DNA of 64,000 nt. It comes from Rhizobium sp. NFR07. GTDB lineage: Bacteria > Pseudomonadota > Alphaproteobacteria > Rhizobiales > Rhizobiaceae. The stretch is taken from the NCBI RefSeq assembly GCF_900111905.1, contig NZ_FOKM01000005.1:124001-188000 (forward strand), in the 5' to 3' direction. The position numbers were made by a program, and so were the translations under genes. Position 1 is the stretch's first letter. Each line of letters opens with the position of its first letter. Under the pieces are notes generated by a model that had not been told where the DNA came from, did not search any database, and worked only from the letters and a program-made list of their open reading frames with translations. This document shows, in pieces, positions 18,257-29,386 of this stretch.

Positions 18257-21256
18257 TCAGCCGCCGAGTGCGTCTTCGAGGAAGGCTTCGAGCTGTGCCA
18301 GATGCTTCGACATCAGGCCGGTTGCCGGAGAAGCGGCAGCCGGGCGGCCCGTGTAGCGGACGCGCTGATACTTGGCATCGATATGCGCCAGAACCCATTC
18401 CAGGTACGGGTCGATGAACGACCATGCACCCATGTTCTTCGGCTCTTCCTGGCACCAGACCATTTCGGCGTTCTTGAAGCGCGACAGCTCGTTGATCAGA
18501 GCCTTGGCCGGGAACGGATAGAGCTGTTCGATGCGCAGCAGGTAGACATCGTCAATGCCGCGCTTTTCGCGCTCTTCCAGAAGGTCGTAATAGACCTTGC
18601 CGGTGCAGATCACGACGCGACGGATCTTGGCGTCCTTCTGCAGCTTGATCGGGCCGTCCTTGATGACTTCCGCATCGTCCCACAGCAGGCGGTGGAACGA
18701 GCTTTCGCCCGCCATCTCCGCCAGCGTCGATGTCGCGCGCTTGTGGCGCAGCAGGGACTTCGGCGTCATCAGGATCAGCGGCTTGCGGAAGTCGCGCTTC
18801 ACCTGGCGGCGCAGGATGTGGAAGTAGTTGGACGGCGTCGTGCAGTTTGCGACCTGCATGTTGTCTTCGGCGCACATCTGCAGCCAGCGTTCTAGGCGGG
18901 CCGAGGAGTGTTCCGGACCCTGGCCTTCATAGCCGTGCGGCAGGAGGCAGACGAGACCCGACATGCGCAGCCACTTGCGTTCGCCGGACGAGATGAACTG
19001 GTCGAACACGACCTGCGCACCGTTGGCGAAGTCGCCGAACTGGGCTTCCCAGAGCGTCAGCGCATTCGGACGGGCCAGCGAATAACCATATTCGAACCCG
19101 AGAACGGCTTCTTCCGACAGCATGGAGTTGATGACTTCATACTTGCCCTGGCCGGCCTGCAGGTTGGCGAGCGGAATATAACGCTCTTCGCTTTCCTGGT
19201 CGTAGAGGACCGAGTGACGCTGCGAGAACGTGCCGCGCTCGCAGTCCTGACCCGAGAGGCGGATCTTGGTGCCTTCGACGGCGAGCGAACCAAAAGCGAG
19301 CGCTTCCGCCATCGCCCAGTCAATGCCTTCGCCGGTCTCGATCATCTGCGCACGGTTTTCCATGAAACGCTTGATCGTGCGGTGAACGTTGAAGCCTTCC
19401 GGAATGGTCGACAGCTTGCGGCCGATTTCCTTGAGGTTTTTCATCGGCATCGCGGTCTTGCCGCGGCGCTGCTCGTCGGCATTGTCGGCCGAGCGCAGGC
19501 CCGACCACTGGCCGTCCAGCCAGTCGGCCTTGTTCGGCTTGTAGCTCTGGCCGGCTTCGAATTCGGTCTCCAGATGGGCGCGCCAGTCGGCCTTCATCTT
19601 GTCGAATTCGGCTTCGGTCAGCACGCCTTCGCCGATCAGACGCTCGGCATAGAGCTCGGCCACGGCCTTGTGGGCGCGGATGACCTTGTACATCTTCGGC
19701 TGGGTGAAGGACGGCTCGTCGCCTTCGTTATGACCGAAGCGACGGTAGCAGAACATGTCGATTACGACCGGCTTGTGGAACTTCATCCGGTATTCGGTGG
19801 CGATCTTGGCGGCGTAGGTGACCGCTTCCGGATCGTCGCCATTGACGTGGAAGATCGGCGCTTCGATCATTTTCGCGACGTCGGACGGGTACGGAGACGA
19901 GCGCGAAAAACCTGGATTGGTGGTGAAGCCGATCTGGTTGTTGATGATGACATGCATCGTGCCGGCAACGCGGTGACCGCGCAGGCCCGACAGGCCGAGG
20001 ATTTCGGCAACGACGCCCTGGCCGGCAAAGGCCGCATCGCCGTGCAGAAGCAGCGGCAGAACCTTGGCGCGTTCCGACAGCGGGATGATGTTGTCCTTGT
20101 CCCAGGCCTTGGTCAGCATGTCCTGCTTGGCGCGGGCCTTGCCCATGACGACCGGGTTGACGATCTCGAGGTGCGATGGGTTAGCCGTCAGCGACAGGTG
20201 AACCTTGTTGCCGTCGAATTCACGGTCGGAAGACGCACCGAGGTGGTACTTCACGTCGCCCGAGCCTTCGACTTCGTCAGGCTTGTAGGAGCCGCCCTTG
20301 AACTCGTGGAACACGGCGCGATGCGGCTTGTGCATCACGTTGGTCAGAACGTTCAGGCGGCCACGGTGGGCCATGCCGACGATGACTTCTTCGAGGCCCA
20401 GCTGGCCGCCGCGCTTGATGATCTGTTCGAGCGCCGGGATCAGAGCCTCGCCGCCGTCGAGACCGAAGCGCTTGGTGCCCTTGAACTTGACGTCGAGGAA
20501 CTGTTCGTAGCCTTCGCCCTCGATCAGCTTGGACAGGATCGCCTTCTTGCCTTCCGGCGTGAACTCGATGCCCTTGTCCGGGCCTTCGATGCGTTCCTGG
20601 ATCCAGCCCTTTTCCTCCGGGCTGGACATATGCATGAATTCGACGCCGATCGTCGAGCAATAGGTGCGCTCGAGAATGTCGATCATCTCGCGGACGGTCG
20701 CGTATTCGAGACCGAGCACGTTGTCGATAAAGATCTTGCGGTCGTAATCCGCTTCCTCGAAGCCGTAGGACTTCGGCGAAAGCTCGTTATAATCTTCCAC
20801 GGCGACGGCGATGCCGAGCGGGTCGAGCTTGGCATGCAGGTGGCCGCGCATGCGGTAGGCGCGGATCATCATGATGGCGCGCACCGAATCACGGGTCGCC
20901 TGATGCACATCGCCTTCGTTGACCGGCGCGCCCTTGGCGGCTGCAGCCGCTTCGGCCTTCGCCTTCACCTTCGTCTCGATTGCCTTCTCGACGATCGGCC
21001 AGTTGCCGTCCAGCGCGGAAACCAGATCGCCACCGGCCGGGATCGGCCAGTTCGTCCGCTTCCAGGAGGCGCCCTGCGCAGCCTTCTTCACATCGTCGGG
21101 ATTGTCGGCCAGCGCCTTGAAGAAGGACTGCCATTCCTCCGACACGGAGTTCGGATCCGCTTCATAGCTGGCGTAGAGTTGTTCGATATAGACGGCGTTC
21201 GCACCGTCCAGGAACGAAGTGATCAGAAACTGCTCGTTGGCTTCTTGCCGAGACAT
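18257..21256 (-). CDS. sucA: 2-oxoglutarate dehydrogenase E1 component
   Basis: Thiamine-diphosphate enzyme that decarboxylates 2-oxoglutarate and succinylates the E2 lipoyl groups. The 999-residue product has the typical length. It begins with the E2-binding peptide (NEQFLITSFLDGANA), then carries GMAHRGRLNVLTNVM and GDAAFAGQGVVAEILGLS. The ThDP-binding GD-x(n)-N region follows, with C-terminal transketolase-type domains including GYEGQGPEHSSARLERW and WCQEEPKNMGAW. It starts at ATG 21256, preceded by a strong AGGAGG that is unusually far away with a hairpin between (separate entry). It is cotranscribed with sucB and lies 210 bp downstream of sucD. Confidence 0.98.
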   Translation of the reverse strand: MSRQEANEQFLITSFLDGANAVYIEQLYASYEADPNSVSEEWQSFFKALADNPDDVKKAAQGASWKRTNWPIPAGGDLVSALDGNWPIVEKAIETKVKAKAEAAAAAKGAPVNEGDVHQATRDSVRAIMMIRAYRMRGHLHAKLDPLGIAVAVEDYNELSPKSYGFEEADYDRKIFIDNVLGLEYATVREMIDILERTYCSTIGVEFMHMSSPEEKGWIQERIEGPDKGIEFTPEGKKAILSKLIEGEGYEQFLDVKFKGTKRFGLDGGEALIPALEQIIKRGGQLGLEEVIVGMAHRGRLNVLTNVMHKPHRAVFHEFKGGSYKPDEVEGSGDVKYHLGASSDREFDGNKVHLSLTANPSHLEIVNPVVMGKARAKQDMLTKAWDKDNIIPLSERAKVLPLLLHGDAAFAGQGVVAEILGLSGLRGHRVAGTMHVIINNQIGFTTNPGFSRSSPYPSDVAKMIEAPIFHVNGDDPEAVTYAAKIATEYRMKFHKPVVIDMFCYRRFGHNEGDEPSFTQPKMYKVIRAHKAVAELYAERLIGEGVLTEAEFDKMKADWRAHLETEFEAGQSYKPNKADWLDGQWSGLRSADNADEQRRGKTAMPMKNLKEIGRKLSTIPEGFNVHRTIKRFMENRAQMIETGEGIDWAMAEALAFGSLAVEGTKIRLSGQDCERGTFSQRHSVLYDQESEERYIPLANLQAGQGKYEVINSMLSEEAVLGFEYGYSLARPNALTLWEAQFGDFANGAQVVFDQFISSGERKWLRMSGLVCLLPHGYEGQGPEHSSARLERWLQMCAEDNMQVANCTTPSNYFHILRRQVKRDFRKPLILMTPKSLLRHKRATSTLAEMAGESSFHRLLWDDAEVIKDGPIKLQKDAKIRRVVICTGKVYYDLLEEREKRGIDDVYLLRIEQLYPFPAKALINELSRFKNAEMVWCQEEPKNMGAWSFIDPYLEWVLAHIDAKYQRVRYTGRPAAASPATGLMSKHLAQLEAFLEDALGG

Positions 21257-21264
21257 GGCCTATT

Positions 21265-21286
21265 GCGGGCGCCGCGCCCGCCTCCT
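21265..21286 (-). promoter_or_regulatory. Shine-Dalgarno plus hairpin in the sucA leader
   Basis: A perfect AGGAGG (complement of 21281-21286) lies 24 nt upstream of the sucA ATG, too far for normal initiation. Between them is the hairpin GCGGGC-GCGGC-GCCCGC (21265-21281), whose folding would bring the ribosome site to roughly 8 nt from the start. The stem overlaps the last base of AGGAGG. Confidence 0.5.
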
Positions 21287-21466
21287 CACGTGGTCGGAAC
21301 CTTTCAGCTGGCCGGTTCCGCATTCTCCTGGTGTCGTCTTATTTCGACCGCCGAAGCGGCACTGCCCGAAGGCAGCTGGCCCGCCTGCGAATTCCTCCGC
21401 TCGCGGGCTTGGACCTGTGTGTCCATCGCCACCTATCTATCGGCGGCGACGGACCTTTATGTGGTC

Positions 21467-22372
21467 TCAGCCCTTGAGGACTTCAACCAGCGTCTTGCCG
21501 AGACGGGCCGGGGAAGGCGACACCTTGATGCCTGCCGCTTCCATCGCCGCGATCTTCGATTCCGCGTCGCCCTTGCCGCCGGAAACGACAGCGCCGGCAT
21601 GGCCCATGGTGCGGCCCTTGGGAGCCGTACGGCCGGCGATGAAGCCTGCCATCGGCTTCTTGCGGCCCTTCTTGGCTTCGTCGATCAGGAACTGGGCTGC
21701 GTCTTCTTCAGCCGAGCCGCCGATTTCGCCGATCATGATGATCGACTGGGTGGCGTCGTCCGCGAGGAACATTTCCAGCATGTCGATGAACTCGGTGCCC
21801 TTGACCGGGTCGCCGCCGATGCCGACAGCCGTCGTCTGGCCGAGGCCTTCGTTGGACGTCTGGAACACGGCTTCATAGGTCAGCGTGCCGGAGCGCGACA
21901 CGATACCGACCGAACCCTTGCGGAAGATCGAGCCCGGCATGATGCCGATCTTGCATTCTTCCGGCGTCAGAACGCCCGGGCAGTTCGGGCCGAGCAGGCG
22001 CGACTTGGACTTGTCGAGCTTGGCCTTGACGCGCACCATATCCATGACCGGGATACCCTCGGTGATGCAGGTGATGAGCGGGATCTCGGCTTCGATCGCC
22101 TCGATGATCGCGTCCGCGGCGCCTGCCGGCGGAACGTAGATCACGGATGCGTCCGCACCGGTCTTTTCCTTGGCTTCGGCAACCGAAGCGAAAATCGGCA
22201 GCGAAGTGCCGTCGACGCCCGACGACCAGGATTCGCCACCCTTCTTCGGGTGGATACCGCCGACCATCTTGGTGCCGTAGTAAGCGAGCGCCTGTTCGGT
22301 ATGGAACGTGCCGGTCTTGCCGGTCAGGCCCTGAACCAGAACCTTGGTGTCTTTATTGACGAGAATAGACAT
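21467..22372 (-). CDS. sucD: Succinyl-CoA synthetase alpha subunit
   Basis: The CoA-binding, phosphohistidine-carrying subunit of succinyl-CoA synthetase (TCA cycle, substrate-level phosphorylation). The 301-residue product shows the N-terminal CoA domain ([19 protein letters not shown]), [36 protein letters not shown], and [20 protein letters not shown], which includes the phosphorylated His of GHAGA. It starts 18 bp after the sucC stop and precedes a 210-bp gap before sucA with no gene in it. Ends LVEVLKG as in other alphaproteobacterial SucD. No anomalies. Confidence 0.98.
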   Translation of the reverse strand: MSILVNKDTKVLVQGLTGKTGTFHTEQALAYYGTKMVGGIHPKKGGESWSSGVDGTSLPIFASVAEAKEKTGADASVIYVPPAGAADAIIEAIEAEIPLITCITEGIPVMDMVRVKAKLDKSKSRLLGPNCPGVLTPEECKIGIMPGSIFRKGSVGIVSRSGTLTYEAVFQTSNEGLGQTTAVGIGGDPVKGTEFIDMLEMFLADDATQSIIMIGEIGGSAEEDAAQFLIDEAKKGRKKPMAGFIAGRTAPKGRTMGHAGAVVSGGKGDAESKIAAMEAAGIKVSPSPARLGKTLVEVLKG

Positions 22373-22390
22373 TCTTTCGGTCCTTCCGGA

Positions 22391-23584
22391 TTAGGCCTTG
22401 ATCGCCGCGACGATCTTCTTCGCAGCGTCGTCGAGATCGTCGGCGGCGGTGATCGCCAGGCCGGACTCGTTGAGGATCTTTTTGCCGAGCTCGACATTGG
22501 TGCCTTCGAGGCGAACCACGAGCGGAACCTTCAGACCGACTTCCTGCACGGCAGCGACAACGCCTTCGGCGATGACGTCGCAGCGCATGATGCCGCCGAA
22601 GATGTTGACGAGAATGCCCTCGACCTTCGGGTCGGCGGTGATGATCTTGAAGGCAGCAGCAACCTTCTCCTTGCCGGCTCCACCGCCAACGTCGCAGAAG
22701 TTTGCCGGCTCCTTGCCGTACAGCTTGATGATGTCCATCGTCGCCATGGCGAGACCGGCACCATTGACCATGCAGCCGATATTGCCGTCGAGGGCAACAT
22801 AGGCGAGGTCCCACTTGGAAGCTTCGATTTCCTTGGAGTCTTCCTCGGTCTCGTCGCGCAGAGCCTTGACGTCGTCGTGACGGAACAGCGCATTGCCGTC
22901 GAAGGACATCTTGGCGTCGAGGACGCGCAGATGGCCGTCCTTCATGACGATCAGCGGGTTGACCTCGAGGAGAGCCATGTCCTTTTCGCCGAACGCCTTG
23001 TAGAGCGCCGGGAACAGCGACTTGGCATCTTCTGCGGCAGCGCCGGACAGTTCCAGTGCCTTGGAGATCTTGGCAACGTCGTCAGCCGTTACGCCCGTTT
23101 CCGGGTCGATGGCGATCGTGTGGATCTTTTCCGGCGTGTCATGGGCGACAGCCTCGATGTCCATGCCGCCTTCGGTCGAAACGACGAAGGCAACCTGACC
23201 GACCGAACGGTCGACCAGCAGCGAGCAATAAAGTTCGCGGTCGATATCGGCGCCGTCTTCGATGTAGAGGCGGTTGACCTGCTTGCCGGCTTCGCCGGTC
23301 TGGGCCGTTACCAGCGTGTTGCCGAGCATGTCCTTGGCATGAGCCACGACTTCCTCGATCGACTTCGCCAGGCGAACGCCGCCCTTGGCATCGGGGCCGA
23401 GTTCCTTGAACTTGCCCTTGCCGCGACCGCCGGCATGGATCTGGCTCTTGACGACGTAGAGCGGGCCCGGAAGCTGCTTTGCAGCGGCTTCGGCTTCCTC
23501 GACCTTGAGGATCGCGACGCCTTCGGCGACCGGTGCGCCATAGCCCTTCAGCAGAGCCTTGGCCTGATATTCATGGATATTCAT
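22391..23584 (-). CDS. sucC: Succinyl-CoA synthetase beta subunit
   Basis: ATP-grasp nucleotide-binding subunit of succinyl-CoA synthetase. The 397-residue product begins [13 protein letters not shown] and has the ATP-grasp lysine in [11 protein letters not shown]. The Mg/nucleotide site lies in [15 protein letters not shown], and the C-terminal CoA-ligase domain includes [14 protein letters not shown] and [14 protein letters not shown]. It lies 56 bp downstream of mdh, with a GC-rich hairpin in that gap (23614-23633). Order mdh-sucC-sucD-sucA-sucB is the standard rhizobial operon. Confidence 0.98.
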   Translation of the reverse strand: MNIHEYQAKALLKGYGAPVAEGVAILKVEEAEAAAKQLPGPLYVVKSQIHAGGRGKGKFKELGPDAKGGVRLAKSIEEVVAHAKDMLGNTLVTAQTGEAGKQVNRLYIEDGADIDRELYCSLLVDRSVGQVAFVVSTEGGMDIEAVAHDTPEKIHTIAIDPETGVTADDVAKISKALELSGAAAEDAKSLFPALYKAFGEKDMALLEVNPLIVMKDGHLRVLDAKMSFDGNALFRHDDVKALRDETEEDSKEIEASKWDLAYVALDGNIGCMVNGAGLAMATMDIIKLYGKEPANFCDVGGGAGKEKVAAAFKIITADPKVEGILVNIFGGIMRCDVIAEGVVAAVQEVGLKVPLVVRLEGTNVELGKKILNESGLAITAADDLDDAAKKIVAAIKA

Positions 23585-23613
23585 GGGGCTTGATCCCTAT
23601 TGGAATGGCGTGA

Positions 23614-23633
23614 GCGCCGGATTGCTCCGGCGC
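23614..23633 (-). other. Intercistronic hairpin between mdh and sucC
   Basis: A perfect 8-bp stem, GCGCCGGA-TTGC-TCCGGCGC, lies in the 56-bp gap. No T-run follows on the minus strand, so an intrinsic terminator is unlikely. It more plausibly shields the mdh message from 3' decay or serves as a processing site. Confidence 0.5.
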
Positions 23634-23640
23634 CTGAAAA

Positions 23641-24696
<1,056 letters not shown>

Positions 24697-24741
24697 TTAT
24701 TATTTTGAGACCAATAAATTCAATCGTTTAGATCATGCAAT

Positions 24742-24759
24742 TCTTACGTAAACGTAAGA
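24742..24759. promoter_or_regulatory. Operator-like inverted repeat upstream of mdh
   Basis: TCTTACG-TAAA-CGTAAGA is a perfect 7-bp inverted repeat with a 4-bp spacer, in the AT-rich gap between zapE and mdh, about 140 bp before the mdh start. Form and core (TTACGTAAACGTAA) recall MerR-family operators such as LiuR sites; this assignment is from memory and tentative. It is too short, and lacks a T-run, for a terminator. Confidence 0.5.
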
Positions 24760-24777
24760 TAATCCGTCATAAATGTG

Positions 24778-25941
24778 TCAGACGGACTGCCGCTTCTCAT
24801 TGTGCAGTGCAAGATATTCGGCGCTACGCATCTCGAAAAGACGGGAAGCGGTGCGGTCGAATTCGAAGCCTTCGGTGCCGCGCTTTTCCGTCAAAAGCGC
24901 ATCCGGCGCCGCGGCGGCGGAAACGAAAAGCCGGACGGTTTGATCGTAGAGCGCATCGACGAAATTGATGAAGCGCTTCGTTTCATTACGCTTTTCCGGA
25001 CCGAGCTGCGGGATATGCTCGACGAAGACGGCATCGAACCGTGCCGCAATCGCAAGATAGTCGGACGCGCCGAGCGGTTTTTCGCATAGATCCGCAAACG
25101 AGAAGCGGGCAACCCGTCCCGCCGCCTGCGGCACATGAATGCTGCGGCCCTTCATCGGCAGGTCCAGCGGCTCCGCCCGCTTGCCATCGGTCATCTGGTG
25201 CCAGGCGGATTCGATCGCCGCATCCGCACGCCCGTCGAGCGGCGTCAGGTAGACAGGAAGATTGGCGTTCTTCTGCATCCGGTAATCAGTCGGACTATCC
25301 AGCGTCACCACATCGACATGCTCGTTGAGCAGTCCGATGAAGGGCGTGAAGAGCCCGCGATTGAGCCCGTCCCTATAGAGGTTTTCCGGCGCCACGTTGG
25401 AGGTCGCAATCAGTACGCAGCCGAGATTGAAGAGCTCGGTGAACAACCGCGCCAGGATCATCGCATCGGTGATGTCGGTGACGGAAAATTCGTCGAAGCA
25501 GAGCAGCTCGGCCTCGGCGAACAGGGCAGCGGCGACTGGCGGCACCGGATCGGTCTGCTTTGTCTCGCCGCGCTTCAGCTTCTGGCGCTGCTCGTGGATG
25601 CGGTTATGCACATCCGCCATGAACTCGTGAAAATGCGCCCGGCGCTTCTTTTCGATCCGCGCCTTCTTGAAGAACATGTCCATCAGCATGGTCTTGCCGC
25701 GGCCGACGCTGCCATGGACGTAGAGCCCGCGGATCTTGCGCGGCTTGCCGGAGCCCTTGGCGAACAGCCAGCCGAGCGCGCTCGATTTCTTCGCCGGTTT
25801 TGTTTCCTTGAGGCAGGTCAGGATATGATCGAGCTTGGCCGCGACCGCCATCTGCGCCGCATCGGGCGTCAGAACACCGGATGCGGCAAGGGCTTTCAGC
25901 TCCTCGCCGACACTCGACGTATATTCGGGGATGGGTTCCAC
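24778..25941 (-). CDS. zapE: Cell-division AAA ATPase ZapE (AFG1/LACE1-like)
   Basis: A P-loop ATPase of the AFG1 family, linked to Z-ring dynamics and membrane-protein quality control. The 387-residue product carries Walker A VHGSVGRGKTMLMDMFF (about residues 71-87), then HFHEFMADVHNRIHEQRQ. Walker B is LLCFDEFSVTDITDAMIL, followed by IATSNVAPENLYRDGLNR and the sensor region. The C-terminal FINFVDALYDQTVRLFVSA is typical. It is co-oriented with and upstream of mdh (174 bp) and downstream of an Omp19-like lipoprotein gene (30 bp). Length and motifs fit the family. Confidence 0.93.
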   Translation of the reverse strand: MEPIPEYTSSVGEELKALAASGVLTPDAAQMAVAAKLDHILTCLKETKPAKKSSALGWLFAKGSGKPRKIRGLYVHGSVGRGKTMLMDMFFKKARIEKKRRAHFHEFMADVHNRIHEQRQKLKRGETKQTDPVPPVAAALFAEAELLCFDEFSVTDITDAMILARLFTELFNLGCVLIATSNVAPENLYRDGLNRGLFTPFIGLLNEHVDVVTLDSPTDYRMQKNANLPVYLTPLDGRADAAIESAWHQMTDGKRAEPLDLPMKGRSIHVPQAAGRVARFSFADLCEKPLGASDYLAIAARFDAVFVEHIPQLGPEKRNETKRFINFVDALYDQTVRLFVSAAAAPDALLTEKRGTEGFEFDRTASRLFEMRSAEYLALHNEKRQSV

Positions 25942-25971
25942 GAGGGACGCCCCTTCATGAAGGATCGGGGA

Positions 25972-26499
25972 TTAGCGGCTGAGGTTGAGCGGCTGGCCGG
26001 AATTGGTCGTGCCGTCGAAGCGGTTGTCGGCACTCTTGTAGACGCGGCCGATGACATCGCCGTTGCGGTTCTTGAACTGCACCATCTTGCCGGAGACTTC
26101 CCACGAACCCATCGTCGTCAGCTCGCCGGAGCAGCCGCGGGTACCGCCGCGCGAACCGCTGCCGAGATTGGTAAGCGTCAAGAACATGTCGCAGGAAGCG
26201 CCGCCGTTGGAAACGCGCCAGTTGCCGACCATCTGCTGCTTGGTCACGTCGAGCGCGCTTGCCGGTGCGGCGGCGTTCGGATCGGCCATGGCCATGTTCT
26301 GGCCCTGCTGCGGAGCGGCCGGATACTGCGACGCACCGCCCGGAGGCGGCAGCTGGCTGCCCTGCACACCCTGCACGGGCTGCGCCTGAAGCGGAGCAGG
26401 CTGCGAAGGCAGGTCGTTATACGGGCTGTAGGATGTGCGCTGGCAGCCGGCCAGTGCGAGGGTCAGAACGAGACCTGTTGCCACATATTTGAACTGCAT
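25972..26499 (-). CDS. Omp19-like outer-membrane lipoprotein with AprI/Inh protease-inhibitor domain
   Basis: A 175-residue lipoprotein: signal peptide with lipobox LALAGC (modified Cys at about 19), then a Pro/Gln-rich spacer (about 30-75), then a C-terminal beta-barrel domain. That domain resembles AprI/Inh metalloprotease inhibitors ([52 protein letters not shown]). The two Cys of the domain are placed for the family disulfide. The spacing and the ending match Brucella Omp19, reported as a protease inhibitor. Start is ATG 26499; a TTG three bases upstream is possible. It lies 30 bp upstream of zapE and is co-oriented with it. Confidence 0.82.
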   Translation of the reverse strand: MQFKYVATGLVLTLALAGCQRTSYSPYNDLPSQPAPLQAQPVQGVQGSQLPPPGGASQYPAAPQQGQNMAMADPNAAAPASALDVTKQQMVGNWRVSNGGASCDMFLTLTNLGSGSRGGTRGCSGELTTMGSWEVSGKMVQFKNRNGDVIGRVYKSADNRFDGTTNSGQPLNLSR

Positions 26500-26667
26500 C
26501 AAAAACTCCTGTCCGGATTACTTCATACTGCACCCGGTGCGGGCACGACAGTTTGGCCGGGAATATCGTAAACGCACTTGGTTAATCAAGGGTAGCCAGA
26601 CTTTCGGGCACAATCGCGACCCTTGTCTTGATCAAAAAGGCGTGCGCCGCGCGCGGCTTCTATAATG

Positions 26668-26696
26668 AAAAAGGCCGCAACTCTAAGGTTGCGGCC
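26668..26696 (-). terminator. Intrinsic terminator of the sdh operon
   Basis: A perfect 9-bp stem GGCCGCAAC / GTTGCGGCC (26673-26681, 26688-26696) has a TCTAAG loop. On the minus strand it is followed by TTTTT (complement of 26668-26672), 17 bp after the sdhB stop. Confidence 0.93.
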
Positions 26697-26712
26697 TCGA
26701 AGAAAGAGAGCG

Positions 26713-27492
26713 TCAGACGCGGCGCTCGACCATCATCTTCTTGATCTCGGCGATCGCCTTGGCCGGGTTCAGGCCCTTCGGGCAGGCCTGGGCGCAGTTC
26801 ATGATCGTGTGGCAGCGATAGAGGCGGAACGGATCCTCGAGATTGTCGAGGCGCTCACCCTTGGCTTCGTCGCGGCTATCGATCAGCCAGCGATAGGCCT
26901 GCAGCAGGACGGCTGGACCGAGATAGCGGTCGCCATTCCACCAGTAGCTCGGACAGGAGGTCGAGCAGCAGGCGCAGAGAATGCACTCGTAGAGGCCATC
27001 GAGCTTGAGGCGATCCTCATGGCTCTGCTTCCATTCCTTCGCCGGCGCCGGAGACACCGTCTTCAGCCAGGGCTCGATCGAGCGATGCTGGGCGTAGAAG
27101 TTGGTGAGGTCGGGCACGAGATCCTTCACCACCGGCATATGCGGCAGCGGATAGACCTTCACCGTTCCGCCGATGTCGTCCATGCCCTTGGTGCAGGCGA
27201 GCGTGTTCGTGCCGTCGATATTCATCGCGCAGGAACCGCAAATGCCTTCGCGACAGGAACGGCGCAGCGTCAGCGTCGGGTCGATCTTGTTCTTGATGTA
27301 GAGCAGACCGTCGAGCACCATCGGGCCGCAATCGTCGAGATCGACATAGAACGTGTCGATCCGGGGGTTCTGCCCGTCATCCGGGTTCCAGCGATAGATG
27401 CGGTATTCGCGCAGGTTCTTGGCACCGTCCGGCTTCGGCCAGACCTTGCCTTCGGTCATCTGCGAGTTCTTGGGAAGAGCGAGTTCAACCAT
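26713..27492 (-). CDS. sdhB: Succinate dehydrogenase iron-sulfur subunit
   Basis: Carries the 2Fe-2S, 4Fe-4S and 3Fe-4S clusters that pass electrons from SdhA to ubiquinone (complex II). The 259-residue product has the plant-type ferredoxin cysteines in [18 protein letters not shown] and the later cysteine in NTLACTKG. The bacterial-ferredoxin clusters are [17 protein letters not shown] and [21 protein letters not shown]. It ends KKMMVERRV and is the last gene of sdhC-sdhD-sdhA-sdhB, 19 bp after sdhA, followed by a strong terminator. Confidence 0.98.
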   Translation of the reverse strand: MVELALPKNSQMTEGKVWPKPDGAKNLREYRIYRWNPDDGQNPRIDTFYVDLDDCGPMVLDGLLYIKNKIDPTLTLRRSCREGICGSCAMNIDGTNTLACTKGMDDIGGTVKVYPLPHMPVVKDLVPDLTNFYAQHRSIEPWLKTVSPAPAKEWKQSHEDRLKLDGLYECILCACCSTSCPSYWWNGDRYLGPAVLLQAYRWLIDSRDEAKGERLDNLEDPFRLYRCHTIMNCAQACPKGLNPAKAIAEIKKMMVERRV

Positions 27493-27511
27493 TTGTCCTA
27501 TCCCTCTCCGA

Positions 27512-29380
27512 TCAATACACGCGAGCCTTGGGCTCGATCTTGTAAGGATCGATACCCTCGGCGATCAGGTCCGTGTGGACCGGGCGGTAGTCGAGCTTTA
27601 CGTCGCCGGCGTCACTGACCCAGGCAAGCGTGTGCTTGCGCCAGTTCACGTCGTCGCGGCCGGCGAATGCGCCTTCCGTATAGTCCTCGCGGGCGTGGGA
27701 GCCGCGGCTTTCCTTGCGGGCTTCCGCGCCGTAGACCGTGGTGATCGCGTTTGCCATCAGGTTGTGCAGTTCCAGCGTCTCGACGAGGTCGGAATTCCAG
27801 ATCATCGAATGATCGGTGACCTTGACGTCCTTCATCTCGCCCCAGATCGCCGAAAGGCGCCGGCAACCGGATTCCAGCGATTCCTGGGTGCGGAACACGG
27901 CGGCGTCATCCTGCATGGCGCGCTGCATCTTGTCGCGCAGCACGGCCGTCGGCGTGCCGCCCTTGGCGTAGCGCAGGCTGTCGAAGCGATCCATGATCTT
28001 GTCGCAGGCGGCGACGTTGAGTGCCGGGATCGGGCTTTCGCGGTCGATCACCTGGCCGGCACGGATGGCGGCGGCGCGGCCGAAGACCACGAGGTCGATC
28101 AGCGAGTTGGAGCCGAGGCGGTTGGCGCCGTGAACCGAGGCGCAACCGGCTTCGCCAACGGCCATCAGGCCGGGCAGGATGCGCTCCGGGTTGCTGCTGT
28201 CGGCGTTGAGCACTTCGCCCCAGTAGTTGGTCGGAATGCCGCCCATGTTGTAGTGCACGGTCGGCAGAACCGGGATCGGCTCGCGGGTGACATCGACGCC
28301 GGCGAAAATCTTCGCCGATTCCGAAATGCCCGGAAGGCGTTCGTGCAGCACGGCCGGATCGAGATGGTCGAGATGCAGGAAGATGTGGTCCTTGTTCTTG
28401 CCGACGCCGCGACCCTCACGGATTTCCAGCGTCATGCAGCGCGAGACGACGTCACGCGAGGCAAGGTCCTTCGCCGAAGGGGCATAACGCTCCATGAAGC
28501 GTTCGCCCTCGGAATTGACGAGGTAACCGCCTTCGCCGCGTGCGCCTTCGGTGATGAGACAGCCCGAACCATAGATGCCGGTCGGATGGAACTGGACGAA
28601 TTCCATGTCCTGCAGCGGCAGGCCGGCGCGGGCAACCATGCCGCCGCCGTCGCCGGTGCAGGTATGGGCCGACGTCGCCGAGAAATAGGCGCGGCCGTAA
28701 CCGCCGGTCGCCAGAACAACCATCTTGGCGGCGAAGCGATGGATCGTGCCGTCGTCTAGGTTCCAGGCGACAACGCCTTCACAGCGGCTGCCGTCATCCG
28801 ACATGATCAGGTCGAGCGCGAAATACTCGATGAAGAATTCGGCATTGTTGCGCAGCGACTGGCCATAGAGCGTGTGCAAGATGGCGTGGCCGGTACGGTC
28901 GGCAGCGGCGCAGGTGCGCTGTACCGGCGGGCCGGCGCCAAAGTTCTGCATGTGGCCGCCGAATGGGCGCTGGTAGATCTTGCCTTCCTCGTTACGCGAG
29001 AACGGCACGCCGTAATGCTCGAGTTCGTAGACGGCCTTCGGCGCTTCCATGACCATGTACTGCATGGCGTCGACATCGCCGAGCCAGTCGGAACCCTTGA
29101 CGGTGTCATAGAGGTGCCACTGCCAGCTGTCTGGCGTCATGTTCTGCAGCGAGGCGGCGATACCGCCCTGCGCCGCGACGGTATGCGAGCGGGTCGGGAA
29201 AACCTTGGTGATGCAGGCGGTCTTGAAGCCCTGCTCGGCCATGCCGAGCGTGGCGCGCAGGCCGGCGCCACCGGCGCCCACGACGATCACGTCATAGGAG
29301 TGGTCGACGTAGGTATATGCCTTGCCGTTCTGAGACGCCCCATTTGCGCCGGGGGTGGCGATAGGTGTTACGGATGCCAT
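27512..29380 (-). CDS. sdhA: Succinate dehydrogenase flavoprotein subunit
   Basis: FAD-linked catalytic subunit that oxidises succinate to fumarate at the cytoplasmic face of complex II. The 622-residue product has the FAD fold [19 protein letters not shown] and the covalent-flavin histidine in [12 protein letters not shown]. Active-site residues lie in [48 protein letters not shown] is also present. The first ~10 residues ([11 protein letters not shown]) are variable. The gap to sdhD is 6 bp. Confidence 0.98.
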   Translation of the reverse strand: MASVTPIATPGANGASQNGKAYTYVDHSYDVIVVGAGGAGLRATLGMAEQGFKTACITKVFPTRSHTVAAQGGIAASLQNMTPDSWQWHLYDTVKGSDWLGDVDAMQYMVMEAPKAVYELEHYGVPFSRNEEGKIYQRPFGGHMQNFGAGPPVQRTCAAADRTGHAILHTLYGQSLRNNAEFFIEYFALDLIMSDDGSRCEGVVAWNLDDGTIHRFAAKMVVLATGGYGRAYFSATSAHTCTGDGGGMVARAGLPLQDMEFVQFHPTGIYGSGCLITEGARGEGGYLVNSEGERFMERYAPSAKDLASRDVVSRCMTLEIREGRGVGKNKDHIFLHLDHLDPAVLHERLPGISESAKIFAGVDVTREPIPVLPTVHYNMGGIPTNYWGEVLNADSSNPERILPGLMAVGEAGCASVHGANRLGSNSLIDLVVFGRAAAIRAGQVIDRESPIPALNVAACDKIMDRFDSLRYAKGGTPTAVLRDKMQRAMQDDAAVFRTQESLESGCRRLSAIWGEMKDVKVTDHSMIWNSDLVETLELHNLMANAITTVYGAEARKESRGSHAREDYTEGAFAGRDDVNWRKHTLAWVSDAGDVKLDYRPVHTDLIAEGIDPYKIEPKARVY

Positions 29381-29386
29381 GATGGA

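Noticed and set aside
18908..23593. A 1561-codon open frame on the plus strand
   Set aside because: It lies exactly opposite sucA, sucD and sucC, which have strong family motifs on the minus strand. Long antisense frames are common in GC-rich coding DNA, and its translation shows no family-like pattern.
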